A stretch of DNA of 64,000 bases, taken from the NCBI GenBank assembly GCA_019695235.1, contig JAIBAI010000002.1, positions 1-64,000 on the forward strand. Direction: 5' to 3'. The DNA is from Bacteroidia bacterium (lineage in GTDB: Bacteria > Bacteroidota > Bacteroidia > M30B66). The notes below the pieces were generated by a model. The model did not search any database, was not told where the DNA came from, and worked only from the letters and a program-made list of their open reading frames with translations. The translations under genes were made by a program, and so were the position numbers. Shown piece after piece: positions 43,531 to 52,651 of this stretch (position 1 is the stretch's first letter; the number at the start of each line of letters is the position of its first letter).

Positions 43531-43954
43531 TCACCGGGCCGGTGTACTCTACATAATTATGGTCGGTTTCGTACAGTCTTACAGAAATTTGAAATTTTGC
43601 CGGTAATTTGTTGTGCAGGCGTTTCCAGATTTCGATAGCGATGTTCTCGGCACTTGGATTGGTATCTTTGAATTCGGGTACGTCGAGGTTAAGATTGCGG
43701 TGATCGTAGCGTTCGATGATTTCGTTTTCAATGAGTGCGCTTAATACTTTCATATCAATTACGTAGCCAGTTCCGGGGTCAATTTCTCCTTTAACCCCAA
43801 CTATCAGGCGGTAGTTATGTCCGTGGTAATTAGGGTTGTTACATTTGCCAAATACCTTTTGGTTGGTTGCGGTGTCCCAGTCAGGATTATGAAGGCGGTG
43901 TGCAGCATTAAAGCTTTCTTTTCGAAACACAGTGGCTATTGGCGCTTTTTCCAT
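43523..43954 (-). CDS. 6-pyruvoyl-tetrahydropterin synthase family protein (PTPS-like)
   Basis: 143 aa from the ATG at 43954. Zinc ligands His19, His44 and His46 (AAHRL, YHGHNY) and the catalytic Cys38 are present. The motif FGKCNNPNYHGHNY, followed by GEIDPGTGYVIDM and DHRNLNLDVPEF, is nearly that of animal PTPS, which makes tetrahydrobiopterin, and has the longer Cys-to-His spacing rather than that of QueD. It could still work in queuosine synthesis; no other queuosine or biopterin gene is near. It leads the pnuC/NR-kinase operon. Confidence 0.88.
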   Translation of the reverse strand: MEKAPIATVFRKESFNAAHRLHNPDWDTATNQKVFGKCNNPNYHGHNYRLIVGVKGEIDPGTGYVIDMKVLSALIENEIIERYDHRNLNLDVPEFKDTNPSAENIAIEIWKRLHNKLPAKFQISVRLYETDHNYVEYTGPVND

Positions 43955-44028
43955 AGGGGCAAATTTTAAATTAATTGTTTTGCAAAATTGCATCGTTTTT
44001 TTTGCCAAATAAATTTTCACCGATACAA

Positions 44029-44059
44029 TTGCCTGAAACGCTTTAAATTCTTATATTTG
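44029..44059 (+). promoter_or_regulatory. Probable promoter of the small T9SS protein gene
   Basis: TTG at 44029-44031, a 20-bp spacer and TATATTTG at 44052-44059 match the Bacteroidota consensus. The start would be near 44067, leaving a ~60-nt leader before the ATG at 44129. Confidence 0.6.
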
Positions 44060-44128
44060 TTTGTTAAATCAAAGTTAAAATCTACTTTTGTCGGTTCAAT
44101 TGCGTTTCTATTTCTACGTTCATCATTT

Positions 44129-44665
44129 ATGAATAAATTTTCATTCCGCACTATTTTACTGCTTGTAGCAGTGTTTGGTTTTGGTGTTTTGCACGCTCAG
44201 ACATTACAGTTAAAACCCAGTGTTATTGCATCACAGGGGGGTAATTTTGTAAACAGCAACTTTGAGATTTCCTATACCATAGGCGAGTTGGCGGCTGTTT
44301 CAACTATCACTAATACAGGTGCAGCCTTAACCTTTACACAAGGTTTTCATCAGCCGGATAAGTTCTCTGTTTATGTCGGTGTAAATGAAATTGACAATAT
44401 GGTTTCGGCCAATCTATATCCAAATCCGGCAAGCGACCGTGTGTATCTTGCTATTGCTGCGGGGTTTGAAAAAGGCATTGTTGCTGATTTGTTTGATGCT
44501 TCAGGCCGTAAAATTTTTGCCAGTCAGAAACTTTCGCATGTTGCCGGAGCGCAGCAATATGAGTTTTCAATTGGTGGACTTTCTGCGGGTACTTATTTAA
44601 TCAGATTAAGTACAATTGACGGAACAAGTCAAAAAACATTCCGCTTTAATAAGGCATATTTCTGA
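44129..44665 (+). CDS. Small T9SS-secreted protein
   Basis: 178 aa from the ATG at 44129, which begins a signal peptide (MNKFSFRTILLLVAVFGFGVLHAQ). A short ~75-residue body (IASQGGNFVNSNFEISYTIGEL...FTQGFHQPD) is typical of many Bacteroidota proteins that carry little besides a sorting domain. Residues ~95-178 are a type A T9SS domain (NLYPNPASDRVYL, DLFDASGRKIFA, GLSAGTYLIRL). Function is unknown. It lies just upstream of the collagen-like cluster and has its own promoter. Confidence 0.88.
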   Translation: MNKFSFRTILLLVAVFGFGVLHAQTLQLKPSVIASQGGNFVNSNFEISYTIGELAAVSTITNTGAALTFTQGFHQPDKFSVYVGVNEIDNMVSANLYPNPASDRVYLAIAAGFEKGIVADLFDASGRKIFASQKLSHVAGAQQYEFSIGGLSAGTYLIRLSTIDGTSQKTFRFNKAYF

Positions 44666-44740
44666 TAAAGACACAAGCCTTGGAAGAGGGTTGTTTGCCA
44701 AGGGAGACAGCCATTTTACAATCGCCTAAAATAAACGCCC

Positions 44741-45931
44741 ATGCTGAAAAATGTACGGTTGATTTTGCTGGCATGCCTCATGCAAGGGATTGTATATGCA
44801 CAAAACTTAGTTCCGCAGCTTATAAATTATCAGGCAATTGCCAGAACTGCAAGCGGAGCGGTATTTGTAAACAAACAATTAGGAATTCGTATTAGTGTGT
44901 TGGAGGGAAGTTCTTCCGGGGCTGTTCAATACAGTGAACGTCATGTTGTTACGACCAATTCTTTTGGTTTGTTTACCTTAAAAATAGGTTCAGGCACTCC
45001 GCTCAGCAATACTTTTGCATCCATTACCTGGAGTACGGCCAATCAGTATTTGAAAGTTGAATTGGACCCGGAAGGTGGTACAAATTACACTGATTTGGGA
45101 ACCAATGAGTTACTATCGGTTCCTTATGCACTTTATGCGCAAAACGGCGGTTCTGGTGGTACGCAGGGGCCGCCAGGGCCTGAAGGGCCTCAGGGACCGC
45201 AAGGCGAGCAGGGTCCGGCAGGAACTCCGGCTCCGGAGTATGAAGCGGGGCCGGGCATCGGGATTTCCGGAAATGTCATATCGAATACCGGAGACAGGGA
45301 TTCAACAAACGATATAGTCATTGGTTCAGTTGCCGGTGGTGACCTGAGTGGGTTCTATCCTGACCCATCAGTGGTTAAGATTCAGGGAATTCCTGTTTCT
45401 CCTGATGCTCCAACCGAGGGGCAGGTTCTTCAATTTAATGCCACAAATAATAGGTATGAGCCAGTTACACCTGCGAGCGGAGGCTCAGGGGGAGCAACAG
45501 GTTCTCAGGTTTACTCAAGTTCTTCGATTGCTTTAACAAGTAATTTCCAATTGATTCCGGGTATGCAAGCTACCATCAATGTACCTGAAGGTGGGATGGT
45601 TTTGGTTAACACCCAGGGTGGGATTTACTCTGATTATACAGGAACAGCAGGGGCAGCAGTTGAATTCAGATTGCTTTTTGACGGGCAATTACCGGCAGTT
45701 AATCTGGGATCTGCCTATGAGATGCATACTTTATATCATACAGCCGGGGTACGTGAAAATTATCTGAATTGGTCGTTTTCGCATTTATACACCAATGTAA
45801 GCGGAGGTTCGCATACCATTGAGCTACAAAGTAAGCGCCAGATTCTGGCCGGAAACCCAGCAATAAGTGTTGGAGGCGGGCCAACAGACATCAATCAGGG
45901 CTTAATCAATGTATTGATTTACGCCCCTTAA
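44741..45931 (+). CDS. Collagen-like secreted protein 1 (short collagen stretch)
   Basis: 396 aa. Signal peptide (MLKNVRLILLACLMQGIVYAQ), then an N-terminal module of ~115 residues ([46 protein letters not shown]) shared with the next two genes. A short collagen stretch of 8 Gly-X-Y triplets ([19 protein letters not shown]) follows. The middle part (GISGNVISNTGD..., GDLSGFYPDPSVVKIQGIPVS) resembles phage tail-fibre linkers. The C-terminal ~140 residues form a beta-rich head that might trimerise. There is no T9SS sorting domain. It is the first of three tandem paralogues. Confidence 0.85.
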   Translation: MLKNVRLILLACLMQGIVYAQNLVPQLINYQAIARTASGAVFVNKQLGIRISVLEGSSSGAVQYSERHVVTTNSFGLFTLKIGSGTPLSNTFASITWSTANQYLKVELDPEGGTNYTDLGTNELLSVPYALYAQNGGSGGTQGPPGPEGPQGPQGEQGPAGTPAPEYEAGPGIGISGNVISNTGDRDSTNDIVIGSVAGGDLSGFYPDPSVVKIQGIPVSPDAPTEGQVLQFNATNNRYEPVTPASGGSGGATGSQVYSSSSIALTSNFQLIPGMQATINVPEGGMVLVNTQGGIYSDYTGTAGAAVEFRLLFDGQLPAVNLGSAYEMHTLYHTAGVRENYLNWSFSHLYTNVSGGSHTIELQSKRQILAGNPAISVGGGPTDINQGLINVLIYAP

Positions 45932-45989
45932 TTAGCATCAAACAATTTCATACAGTAAATTCATAAACACCATACAATTCGATACCAAT

Positions 45990-48497
45990 ATGAGACAATT
46001 GCTCAGAGTATTCATTCTCACATTATTTGCGGTTCAGTTTTTACAGGCGCAGACGCCTGTACCTGGCGGCATTAATTATCAGGCCATTGCGCGAAATGCC
46101 AATGGCGGGGTTTACGTTAACAAGGCAGTTTCAGTGCGCATCACTGTATTGCAAGACAACAACCCCGGAACGGTTCAGTACACAGAAACCCATGCTGTTA
46201 CTACCAATGGTTTCGGTTTGTTTAATTTAAAGATTGGTGGTGGAACACCCGAGAGCGGCACCTTTGATGATATCACATGGACAACCGCCAATCAATACAT
46301 TAAAGTAGAGGTAGATATTGATGGAGGCACTAATTATGTAGACATGGGTACCAGCGAATTGCTTTCAGTTCCTTATGCATTATATGCAGAAACTTCTGGC
46401 AATTCAGGTTCTGTAGGTCCGGAAGGCCCTGCTGGTCCTGCCGGTCCTGCTGGTGCAAAAGGCGACAAGGGAGATAAAGGAGATGCCGGTGCTACTGGCC
46501 CTGCCGGAGCCACCGGTGCACAAGGTCCTGCTGGTCCTGCCGGTGCAAAAGGCGACAAGGGAGATAAAGGAGATGCAGGTGCTACTGGCCCTGCCGGAGC
46601 AACAGGAGCACAAGGTCCTGCTGGTCCTGCCGGCCCGGAAGGTCCTCAAGGCCCTCCAGGAAGTGGTAGTGGTTCTGGTAATACGGTATTAAACGGTACT
46701 GGAAACCCTGGTGCCGGAACAGGAAATTTGGGTGATTTTTATATCAACACAACAACTGATGAAATTTTCGGACCTAAGACTGGTTCAGGATGGGGTACTG
46801 GAACTTCATTGGTAGGTCCGCAAGGCACAAGTGGTAGTGCAGGTGCTGTTGGCCCGCAAGGTCCTGCCGGTCCTGCCGGTGCAAAAGGCGACAAGGGAGA
46901 TGCCGGTGCTACAGGCCCTGCCGGAGCCACCGGTGCACAAGGTCCTGCTGGTCCTGCTGGTCCTGCTGGTGCTACCGGAGCAACTGGCCCAATTGGTTTG
47001 ACTGGTCCTGCTGGTGCTACCGGAGCAACAGGTGCTCAAGGCCCTGCCGGCCCTGCTGGTGCTACTGGTGCAACTGGTGCTCAAGGTCCTGCTGGTGCTC
47101 CTGGTGCTCCTGGAGCAACTGGCGCTCAAGGTCCTGCCGGCCCTGCTGGTGCAACCGGTGCAACCGGAGCCCAAGGCCCTGCTGGTGCAAAAGGCGATAA
47201 GGGAGATAAAGGTGATCAGGGTGATCCGGGACCTGCGGGCGGTGGAACACTTGATCAGGCTTATGATTTTGGTGGCCCAGGTTTGGGACGTACGATAACT
47301 GCAGATGCAAGTCCGGTAGAAATAATTGTATCAGGAGCCAATGCCACATCAGACAGGGGTATTCGCATAACAACAGCCGGCACCAATGCAATTGGTTTGG
47401 ATATTCCACATACAGGAAGTGGGGTAGGGGTGCGTGTAAACAATTCAAATGCGAGCAATACCTATGCTGCTGTTCAGGCACAAACAAATAGTACCACCGC
47501 TAATAATTCAGCCATATTCGGGCAGACAACTGGTGCAGCATCAGGGGTTGCCGGTGAAGTATCTTCTTCTGCTACTGCCTTTGCAGCTGTTCATGGAAGT
47601 AACCTGCGTACTACAGGTGGTGCGGGAGTAAACGGGATTGGATTTCAGGGAGTAACCGGGCAAACAATTCGTGTATCTGGTACAGGGGTGTTTGGGCAGC
47701 ATAACACTCCGGCTACCGGTGCAGATCCATTTGCAACGCCTACTGGTATTTATAATGCCGGCGTACTTGGTGTTGGATACTGTGGTACGGTTGGTCAGAC
47801 ACAATTTGCAGGTGGTTCGGGAATTTTCGGATTAAACATAGCCACAGCCACAGCAACTGATGACGCTGCCGGTGTGATTGGCGATGGTGATTTTGTGGGA
47901 GTGGTTGGATATTCAAATGCCGCTTATTATGGAGTTGGTTCTTTAACGAACATTCTTGCTTTAGGCAATTTAGAGGCCTATGGCACCAAAACATTTATCA
48001 TTGACCATCCGGCTGACCCTGCCAATAAATTTTTAAGGCATTTTGCTGTTGAATCGAATGAGGTACTGAACATGTATAGAGGTGTTGTACAGTTAGATGG
48101 TAAAGGTGAAGCAACGATAAGCTTACCTACCTATTTTGAAGCAGTTAATAAGAATTTTGCCTATCAGTTAACGGCTGTTGGCGGGTCAATGCCAGGAGTA
48201 TACGTAAAATCGGAGATTGCATCCGGACAATTTACAATTGCTGGCGGTATTGCCAATGGCAAAGTATCATGGCAGGTTACAGCAGAACGTAACGACCTGT
48301 ATCTGCAGAAAAATCCACAAGAAAGAGAAGTTGAAAGAGAAAAACCAGCCTTTAAGAAAGGAACTTACATGAAGCCTGAACTTTACGGGGAGCCTATTGA
48401 GAAATCCTACCTGAATGCTCGCCGCTTTAGCAAAGTAGCGCCATTGGAAACTCCTAAAGGCAAGGGACAACAAAATACATTCCCTGCAAGCAAGTAA
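45990..48497 (+). CDS. Collagen-like secreted protein 2 (long interrupted collagen domain)
   Basis: 835 aa. Signal peptide ([21 protein letters not shown]), the shared ~115-residue N-terminal module, a first collagen block of 27 Gly-X-Y triplets, a ~50-residue insert ([20 protein letters not shown]...), and a second block of 47 triplets. The collagen part is rich in GPA, GAT, GAQ and GDK triplets, the last giving charge pairs. After it comes [15 protein letters not shown], identical to that in the third paralogue, then Gly/Ala-rich repeats and a C-terminal domain ([30 protein letters not shown]) of a type found after bacterial collagen or fibre stalks. It is likely a trimeric surface fibre; export route unknown. 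Confidence 0.88.
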   Translation: MRQLLRVFILTLFAVQFLQAQTPVPGGINYQAIARNANGGVYVNKAVSVRITVLQDNNPGTVQYTETHAVTTNGFGLFNLKIGGGTPESGTFDDITWTTANQYIKVEVDIDGGTNYVDMGTSELLSVPYALYAETSGNSGSVGPEGPAGPAGPAGAKGDKGDKGDAGATGPAGATGAQGPAGPAGAKGDKGDKGDAGATGPAGATGAQGPAGPAGPEGPQGPPGSGSGSGNTVLNGTGNPGAGTGNLGDFYINTTTDEIFGPKTGSGWGTGTSLVGPQGTSGSAGAVGPQGPAGPAGAKGDKGDAGATGPAGATGAQGPAGPAGPAGATGATGPIGLTGPAGATGATGAQGPAGPAGATGATGAQGPAGAPGAPGATGAQGPAGPAGATGATGAQGPAGAKGDKGDKGDQGDPGPAGGGTLDQAYDFGGPGLGRTITADASPVEIIVSGANATSDRGIRITTAGTNAIGLDIPHTGSGVGVRVNNSNASNTYAAVQAQTNSTTANNSAIFGQTTGAASGVAGEVSSSATAFAAVHGSNLRTTGGAGVNGIGFQGVTGQTIRVSGTGVFGQHNTPATGADPFATPTGIYNAGVLGVGYCGTVGQTQFAGGSGIFGLNIATATATDDAAGVIGDGDFVGVVGYSNAAYYGVGSLTNILALGNLEAYGTKTFIIDHPADPANKFLRHFAVESNEVLNMYRGVVQLDGKGEATISLPTYFEAVNKNFAYQLTAVGGSMPGVYVKSEIASGQFTIAGGIANGKVSWQVTAERNDLYLQKNPQEREVEREKPAFKKGTYMKPELYGEPIEKSYLNARRFSKVAPLETPKGKGQQNTFPASK
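46455..46634 (+). repeat. 90-bp in-frame tandem duplication in the collagen domain
   Basis: Two nearly identical 90-bp copies start at 46455 and 46545 and encode the same 30-residue unit, [19 protein letters not shown] followed by [11 protein letters not shown]. Only a few synonymous changes separate them, so the duplication or conversion is recent and the collagen length could vary between strains. Confidence 0.85.
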
Positions 48498-48517
48498 TTC
48501 AAACACAAAATAAATAT

Positions 48518-50320
48518 ATGTTTTCACGAAGAAAAAGTTTGATTCTGGGTCTTGGACTGGCATTGTCAGGTCTTCTTAGTGCTCAGACACCGGTACCCTC
48601 CGGCATTAATTACCAGGCGATTGCGCGTAACAGCAATGGCGGGGTTTATGTAAATCAGAGTATTGCGGTACGGATATCTGTATTGCAGGGTTCTTCATCG
48701 GGTGCTATACAATACTCAGAGACCCATGCAGTAACTACCAATGGCTTTGGTCTTTTCTCACTAAAGATTGGTGGTGGTACGCCTGTGCAAGGTACGTTTG
48801 ATGACATCACCTGGAGCACAGCCAATCAATATGTAAAAGTGGAGGTTGACATTGCCGGAGGAACCAATTATGTTGAGATTGGTAATAGTGAGCTTTTATC
48901 AGTTCCTTATGCCTTATATGCCGAAAGTGCAGGAAATGGTGGTACCGGAACCGGACCACAGGGGCCTCCCGGCCCTGCTGGCCCTGCGGGAGAAAAGGGT
49001 GAAAAAGGAGATGCCGGTGCAACAGGTCCACAAGGCCCTCCCGGCCCTGCCGGGGTAGCTGGTGCTCAAGGTCCTGCCGGTGCAACCGGAGCTCAAGGTC
49101 CTGCCGGGGTAGCTGGTGCACAAGGTCCTGCTGGTCCTGCTGGTGCAACTGGTGCTCAGGGTCCTGCCGGTCCACAAGGCCCTGCCGGTCCTGCGGGCGG
49201 TGGAACACTTGATCAGGCTTATGATTTTGGCGGCCCGGGTTTGGGTCGTACGATAACTGCAGATGCAAGTCCGGTAGAAATTACAGTTGCTGGCACGGCA
49301 GCTGCTTCACGCACCGGTTTATTGGTAAATACGGCTGGTACAAGTGCAATTGGGGTAGATGTGGCCAGCACCGGAACGGGTGTGGCAATACGTGCAAAGA
49401 GCAATCTTGCCGCGAACACATTTGCTGCAATTCAGGCAGAAACCAACAGTTCTACGGCAAGTAATGCAGCCATTCTGGGCAACTCAACCGGAGCAGCGTA
49501 CGGGGTAAGCGGACAGATTATGTCGAGCGGAACATCGTATGCCGGTGTTTACGGAAATAACTTAAGAGTTGGAGCAGGTGTAGGTGTTGGTGGAATGGGC
49601 TCTATTGGTGTTGGCGGTGAGTCAAGCAATGCAAATGGATTCGGTGTTTTTGGTATCGGAAACCAATTGCCCTATAACAATAATTCAGTGAACACTGCAG
49701 GTGCTGGTGGTGCCTTTAACGGTTGGAACTGGGGCTTATTTGCTAAACCATTAAATTACTCTTCCGGTGTAAACCAAGGCTCAATTTTTACATTTGATGG
49801 CAATCCTAGCCCGGTACCGGCAAGTCAGGTAGTGGTGAATCTGTGGGATAACACAGATACTCATTATAAGATTTGGGGTGGTGGAGCTGTTTCAACGATT
49901 GTAAGGGATAACAATGGTGGCTGGGCTACGATGTACGCACCCGAAGCGCCGGAAGTTCTATTGGAGGACTATGGCCAGGGTCAGTTGATAAATGGTAAGG
50001 CACACATTTCTCTTGACCCGATTCTTGTAAAAAACATTGCAGTGAACGACAAGCATCCGCTGCGTGTATTTGTGCAACTTGAAGGTGCATGCAATGGTGT
50101 GTATATCACTAATAAAACTGGCAATAGTTTTGAAGTGGTTGAGTTGAATGGTGGCAAATCAAATGTGGCCTTCCAATGGCATGTAGTGGGCAACCGCGCT
50201 GATCAGGACGAGGGTGGAAGAGTAGCACGTTATCAGGATGTACGATTCAATCGAGCAAAAATGTTAGACAAGTTGAAAAATATTGAGGGTGGTATTGAAA
50301 CACCAACTCCTGCGAAATAA
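48518..50320 (+). CDS. Collagen-like secreted protein 3
   Basis: 600 aa. Signal peptide ([23 protein letters not shown]), the shared N-terminal module, one collagen block of 27 Gly-X-Y triplets, then [19 protein letters not shown], shared with paralogue 2, and a Gly/Ala-rich region. The C-terminal ~140 residues differ from paralogue 2: [39 protein letters not shown] and [17 protein letters not shown] form another beta-rich head domain. The gene begins 20 bp after paralogue 2 and ends at a strong bidirectional terminator, so the three genes form one unit. Confidence 0.88.
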   Translation: MFSRRKSLILGLGLALSGLLSAQTPVPSGINYQAIARNSNGGVYVNQSIAVRISVLQGSSSGAIQYSETHAVTTNGFGLFSLKIGGGTPVQGTFDDITWSTANQYVKVEVDIAGGTNYVEIGNSELLSVPYALYAESAGNGGTGTGPQGPPGPAGPAGEKGEKGDAGATGPQGPPGPAGVAGAQGPAGATGAQGPAGVAGAQGPAGPAGATGAQGPAGPQGPAGPAGGGTLDQAYDFGGPGLGRTITADASPVEITVAGTAAASRTGLLVNTAGTSAIGVDVASTGTGVAIRAKSNLAANTFAAIQAETNSSTASNAAILGNSTGAAYGVSGQIMSSGTSYAGVYGNNLRVGAGVGVGGMGSIGVGGESSNANGFGVFGIGNQLPYNNNSVNTAGAGGAFNGWNWGLFAKPLNYSSGVNQGSIFTFDGNPSPVPASQVVVNLWDNTDTHYKIWGGGAVSTIVRDNNGGWATMYAPEAPEVLLEDYGQGQLINGKAHISLDPILVKNIAVNDKHPLRVFVQLEGACNGVYITNKTGNSFEVVELNGGKSNVAFQWHVVGNRADQDEGGRVARYQDVRFNRAKMLDKLKNIEGGIETPTPAK

Positions 50321-50340
50321 CTTGTAGTAGTTTTCAAAAG

Positions 50341-50374
50341 AAAAGCCCTGAAATGTATTTCAGGGCTTTTTTTA
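50341..50374. terminator. Bidirectional terminator between collagen-like 3 and TPR genes
   Basis: A near-perfect 14-bp stem (AAAAGCCCTGAAAT / ATTTCAGGGCTTTT, 50341-50370) with a tiny loop, flanked by A and T runs on both sides, sits between two convergent genes and overlaps the stop region of the minus-strand TPR gene. Confidence 0.9.
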
Positions 50375-51217
50375 TTGAAGTTGCTTTAGCCCGGCATGCG
50401 CTGTTGAGTCAAGCGGGTTGAGGTTTAGTACAGTATTGAAATCTCTTCGGGCGGAGATGAAATCTTTGCGTAAAATGTGCCACTTTGCCCGTACGAGATA
50501 GAAGCCAGCATTGTGTGAATCAAGTTGAATAGCATACGAAAGATTTTTCATGCCTTGAAGTGTATCTTTGAGAATGTTTAGTTGCGTTTGGGCAAGTTTA
50601 AAATAAGCCTCCGCATAACGAGGGTTCAATGTAATTGCCTTTTCGAAGTCTTTAACTGCCTGTTGAGGTTGCAGGAAGTTTTTTAATGAATCAACAAGGC
50701 TTGAAGAGTAAAAAGCACCCCGCAGAAACCAGGCATCCGGGTTGGTACTGTCGGCCTGAATTGCCTGATGGAGGCACTGGAGGCTTTCATCAGGTTTTTT
50801 GGTATAGAATAGCAGCAAAGCACGCTCTAATAAGAATTCAGAAACGATATGTCCGCTTTGTTTGGTTGATGGGAGTGTGAGATGTCGTAGGGCGGCGAGG
50901 GTATCACCCTGGTAAGCAAGCAGGCGGGCGAATTCGAGTTTTGCTCCGAGGCTTGTTGGGTTTAGTTGTAAAGCATGCAAGAGGTCTTTGGCTGCCTTTT
51001 CGTGTTTTTCTACACGGTTATAGCAGTGGGCACGTAAGACCAATACGCTATCAGAAGGAGCGTGATTTTCAAGATAGAGGTTGATTTCGAGGATACAGCC
51101 TAAGAAATCACGGGCAGCGTATTCGTTTTTTGCAAGTTGCCAATGGTCTTTTGACTGGGTGTTGCAAGCAAAAATGAAGAGCAAAGCTAATGCAAGAGGA
51201 GCAAGATGTCTTGTCAT
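50372..51217 (-). CDS. TPR-repeat lipoprotein
   Basis: 281 aa. A lipoprotein signal (LALALLFIFACN, lipobox FAC) places it on a membrane facing the periplasm. Six to seven tetratricopeptide repeats follow (for example AAKDLLHALQLNPTSLGAKL, AVKDFEKAITLNPRYAEAYF, ARRDFNTVLNLNPLDSTAHA), a protein-binding scaffold. Its start overlaps the end of the carboxylase-like membrane gene by 4 nt, so they are translationally coupled and likely function together. The partner or substrate is unknown. Confidence 0.88.
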   Translation of the reverse strand: MTRHLAPLALALLFIFACNTQSKDHWQLAKNEYAARDFLGCILEINLYLENHAPSDSVLVLRAHCYNRVEKHEKAAKDLLHALQLNPTSLGAKLEFARLLAYQGDTLAALRHLTLPSTKQSGHIVSEFLLERALLLFYTKKPDESLQCLHQAIQADSTNPDAWFLRGAFYSSSLVDSLKNFLQPQQAVKDFEKAITLNPRYAEAYFKLAQTQLNILKDTLQGMKNLSYAIQLDSHNAGFYLVRAKWHILRKDFISARRDFNTVLNLNPLDSTAHAGLKQLQ

Positions 51218-52584
51218 TTGCTGGCTACTCCTGATTTATAAGCTTCCAGTTGCGTGAAGAGGTCTTTTGATTTTTCAACCACCACAAATGGTTCCCGTCC
51301 GTTCATAGAAAGGCTTAAATCTGCTCTTATTTCAACCTGACCTGGCAATATTGCTTTCAGGTAATTGGCAAATTGTAGAATCATTCTTGGGTCCTGAGCC
51401 ATGAATTTTTGCTGGTGTTGCGTAAGATAGGTGTCAAGATGAATCTTTGATTCACGCCCGCTAACAGTATCAATCTTCCAGAAAGTAACGCTTCCTGATT
51501 TTTCATAAAGTTCCATGTTCCAGGAGAAATGGAATATGGTGTCGGCCCATTTAAGGGCACCCCATTTCATATATGCCACCACGGGCCAGCTTAATTGAAA
51601 GCCCAGGAACACTGAAATCAGCACTATCATCAGGCGTTTATTGCGGTATTCTAACATATAGCCCCCACCGGGTTTAAATACATCTCCTTTAAATTGAAAT
51701 ACATCGTATAAAAAGTAAGAGATACGTGAAATAAATTCATGAATTCCGGCAGGAGGAAGGAATATCAAACAGGAAACACAAAACAAAACAGGGAAGAAGC
51801 CAACCGGAAAAAGTACCAATGAAATCACTTGCAAGCACAGAAATAATAGAAAGGTGCCTGTTGCGGTTTTTTTATCGAAGAGGAAATGAGGGAAAATAAA
51901 ATCAGAAAGAATTAACAGCCATGAAAGTAAAATGGCGAGCCATTTAAAGCTGCCGGTTAGGTCAATATACAGCCCCCAATTCCGAAATGCCTCCATGAGC
52001 CAAAGTGAGAGTGGACGGCCTTCAAAGAGCCAGTCGTAGTTTAATTTTCCCATTCCGGCAAAAAAGAAGACCAAAACCACCTGTATTTTCATTGCAAGCA
52101 TAAACCAGGTTGGAATAAAGTCAACGCGTATTGATGGTTTCCGGATAAGGTCAAGTGAAAAAAGGCGGTGTGCTGGGGATACCAAAAGCATTAACGCCAT
52201 GATAATTACAAAATAATAGTAGCTGAGGTAATTTGATTTATCTATCAATGTAATGTATCCGAAAGCCAGAATAAAGACCAGGGTACTTATTTTAAAGAAC
52301 AATCCGGCTCCAAGCAGAAGGGCACTAAGGGCAATCAGCATGAATACGAGATACAGGCTTGTTGTTCCGGGTGGTTCAATCCAAGCGAATCCTTTATAGT
52401 GGAAAACGAAATTACCTGAAGTAAATAATTCTGAAAGGGTGCCATTAAGCAGCATATTCAATGCCCATCCAGCCATCACCGCGCCAAACATAACCCTCAC
52501 AAGCACCAAAGGATATAATGATGCGGGTTTAAACAAGGCGATGAGTTGCCGGTTAAGAATGGATTTGATATCAGTAAAATGCAT
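51214..52584 (-). CDS. Vitamin K-dependent gamma-carboxylase-like (HTTM) membrane protein
   Basis: 456 aa with about eight membrane segments in the first ~320 residues (HTTM domain), then a ~130-residue soluble domain. FFFAGMGKLNYDWLFEG contains Lys180, which lines up with the catalytic Lys of animal carboxylase (AG..KLDADW). The soluble part also matches: HFSWNMELYEKSGSVTF, YLTQHQQKFMAQDPRMILQFANYL and LSLSMNGREP. This is therefore a full-length homologue rather than an HTTM-only protein. In animals the enzyme carboxylates Glu to Gla; bacterial members have unknown substrates. A His conserved after DK..NNH in animals seems changed (DKSNYLSYYY), so the chemistry may differ. It is coupled to the TPR lipoprotein. 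Confidence 0.85.
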   Translation of the reverse strand: MHFTDIKSILNRQLIALFKPASLYPLVLVRVMFGAVMAGWALNMLLNGTLSELFTSGNFVFHYKGFAWIEPPGTTSLYLVFMLIALSALLLGAGLFFKISTLVFILAFGYITLIDKSNYLSYYYFVIIMALMLLVSPAHRLFSLDLIRKPSIRVDFIPTWFMLAMKIQVVLVFFFAGMGKLNYDWLFEGRPLSLWLMEAFRNWGLYIDLTGSFKWLAILLSWLLILSDFIFPHFLFDKKTATGTFLLFLCLQVISLVLFPVGFFPVLFCVSCLIFLPPAGIHEFISRISYFLYDVFQFKGDVFKPGGGYMLEYRNKRLMIVLISVFLGFQLSWPVVAYMKWGALKWADTIFHFSWNMELYEKSGSVTFWKIDTVSGRESKIHLDTYLTQHQQKFMAQDPRMILQFANYLKAILPGQVEIRADLSLSMNGREPFVVVEKSKDLFTQLEAYKSGVASK

Positions 52585-52651
52585 TGAATATATCCAGGCT
52601 GAATTTAGGAAAATTTCTGCATGGTTCAGAAAATCTTTACTTTTGAAACCG

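Noticed and set aside
46373-47487. Long antisense frames across the collagen repeats
   Set aside because: They are by-products of the Gly-X-Y periodicity, giving Ser/Thr/Arg-rich or Pro/Ala-rich nonsense.
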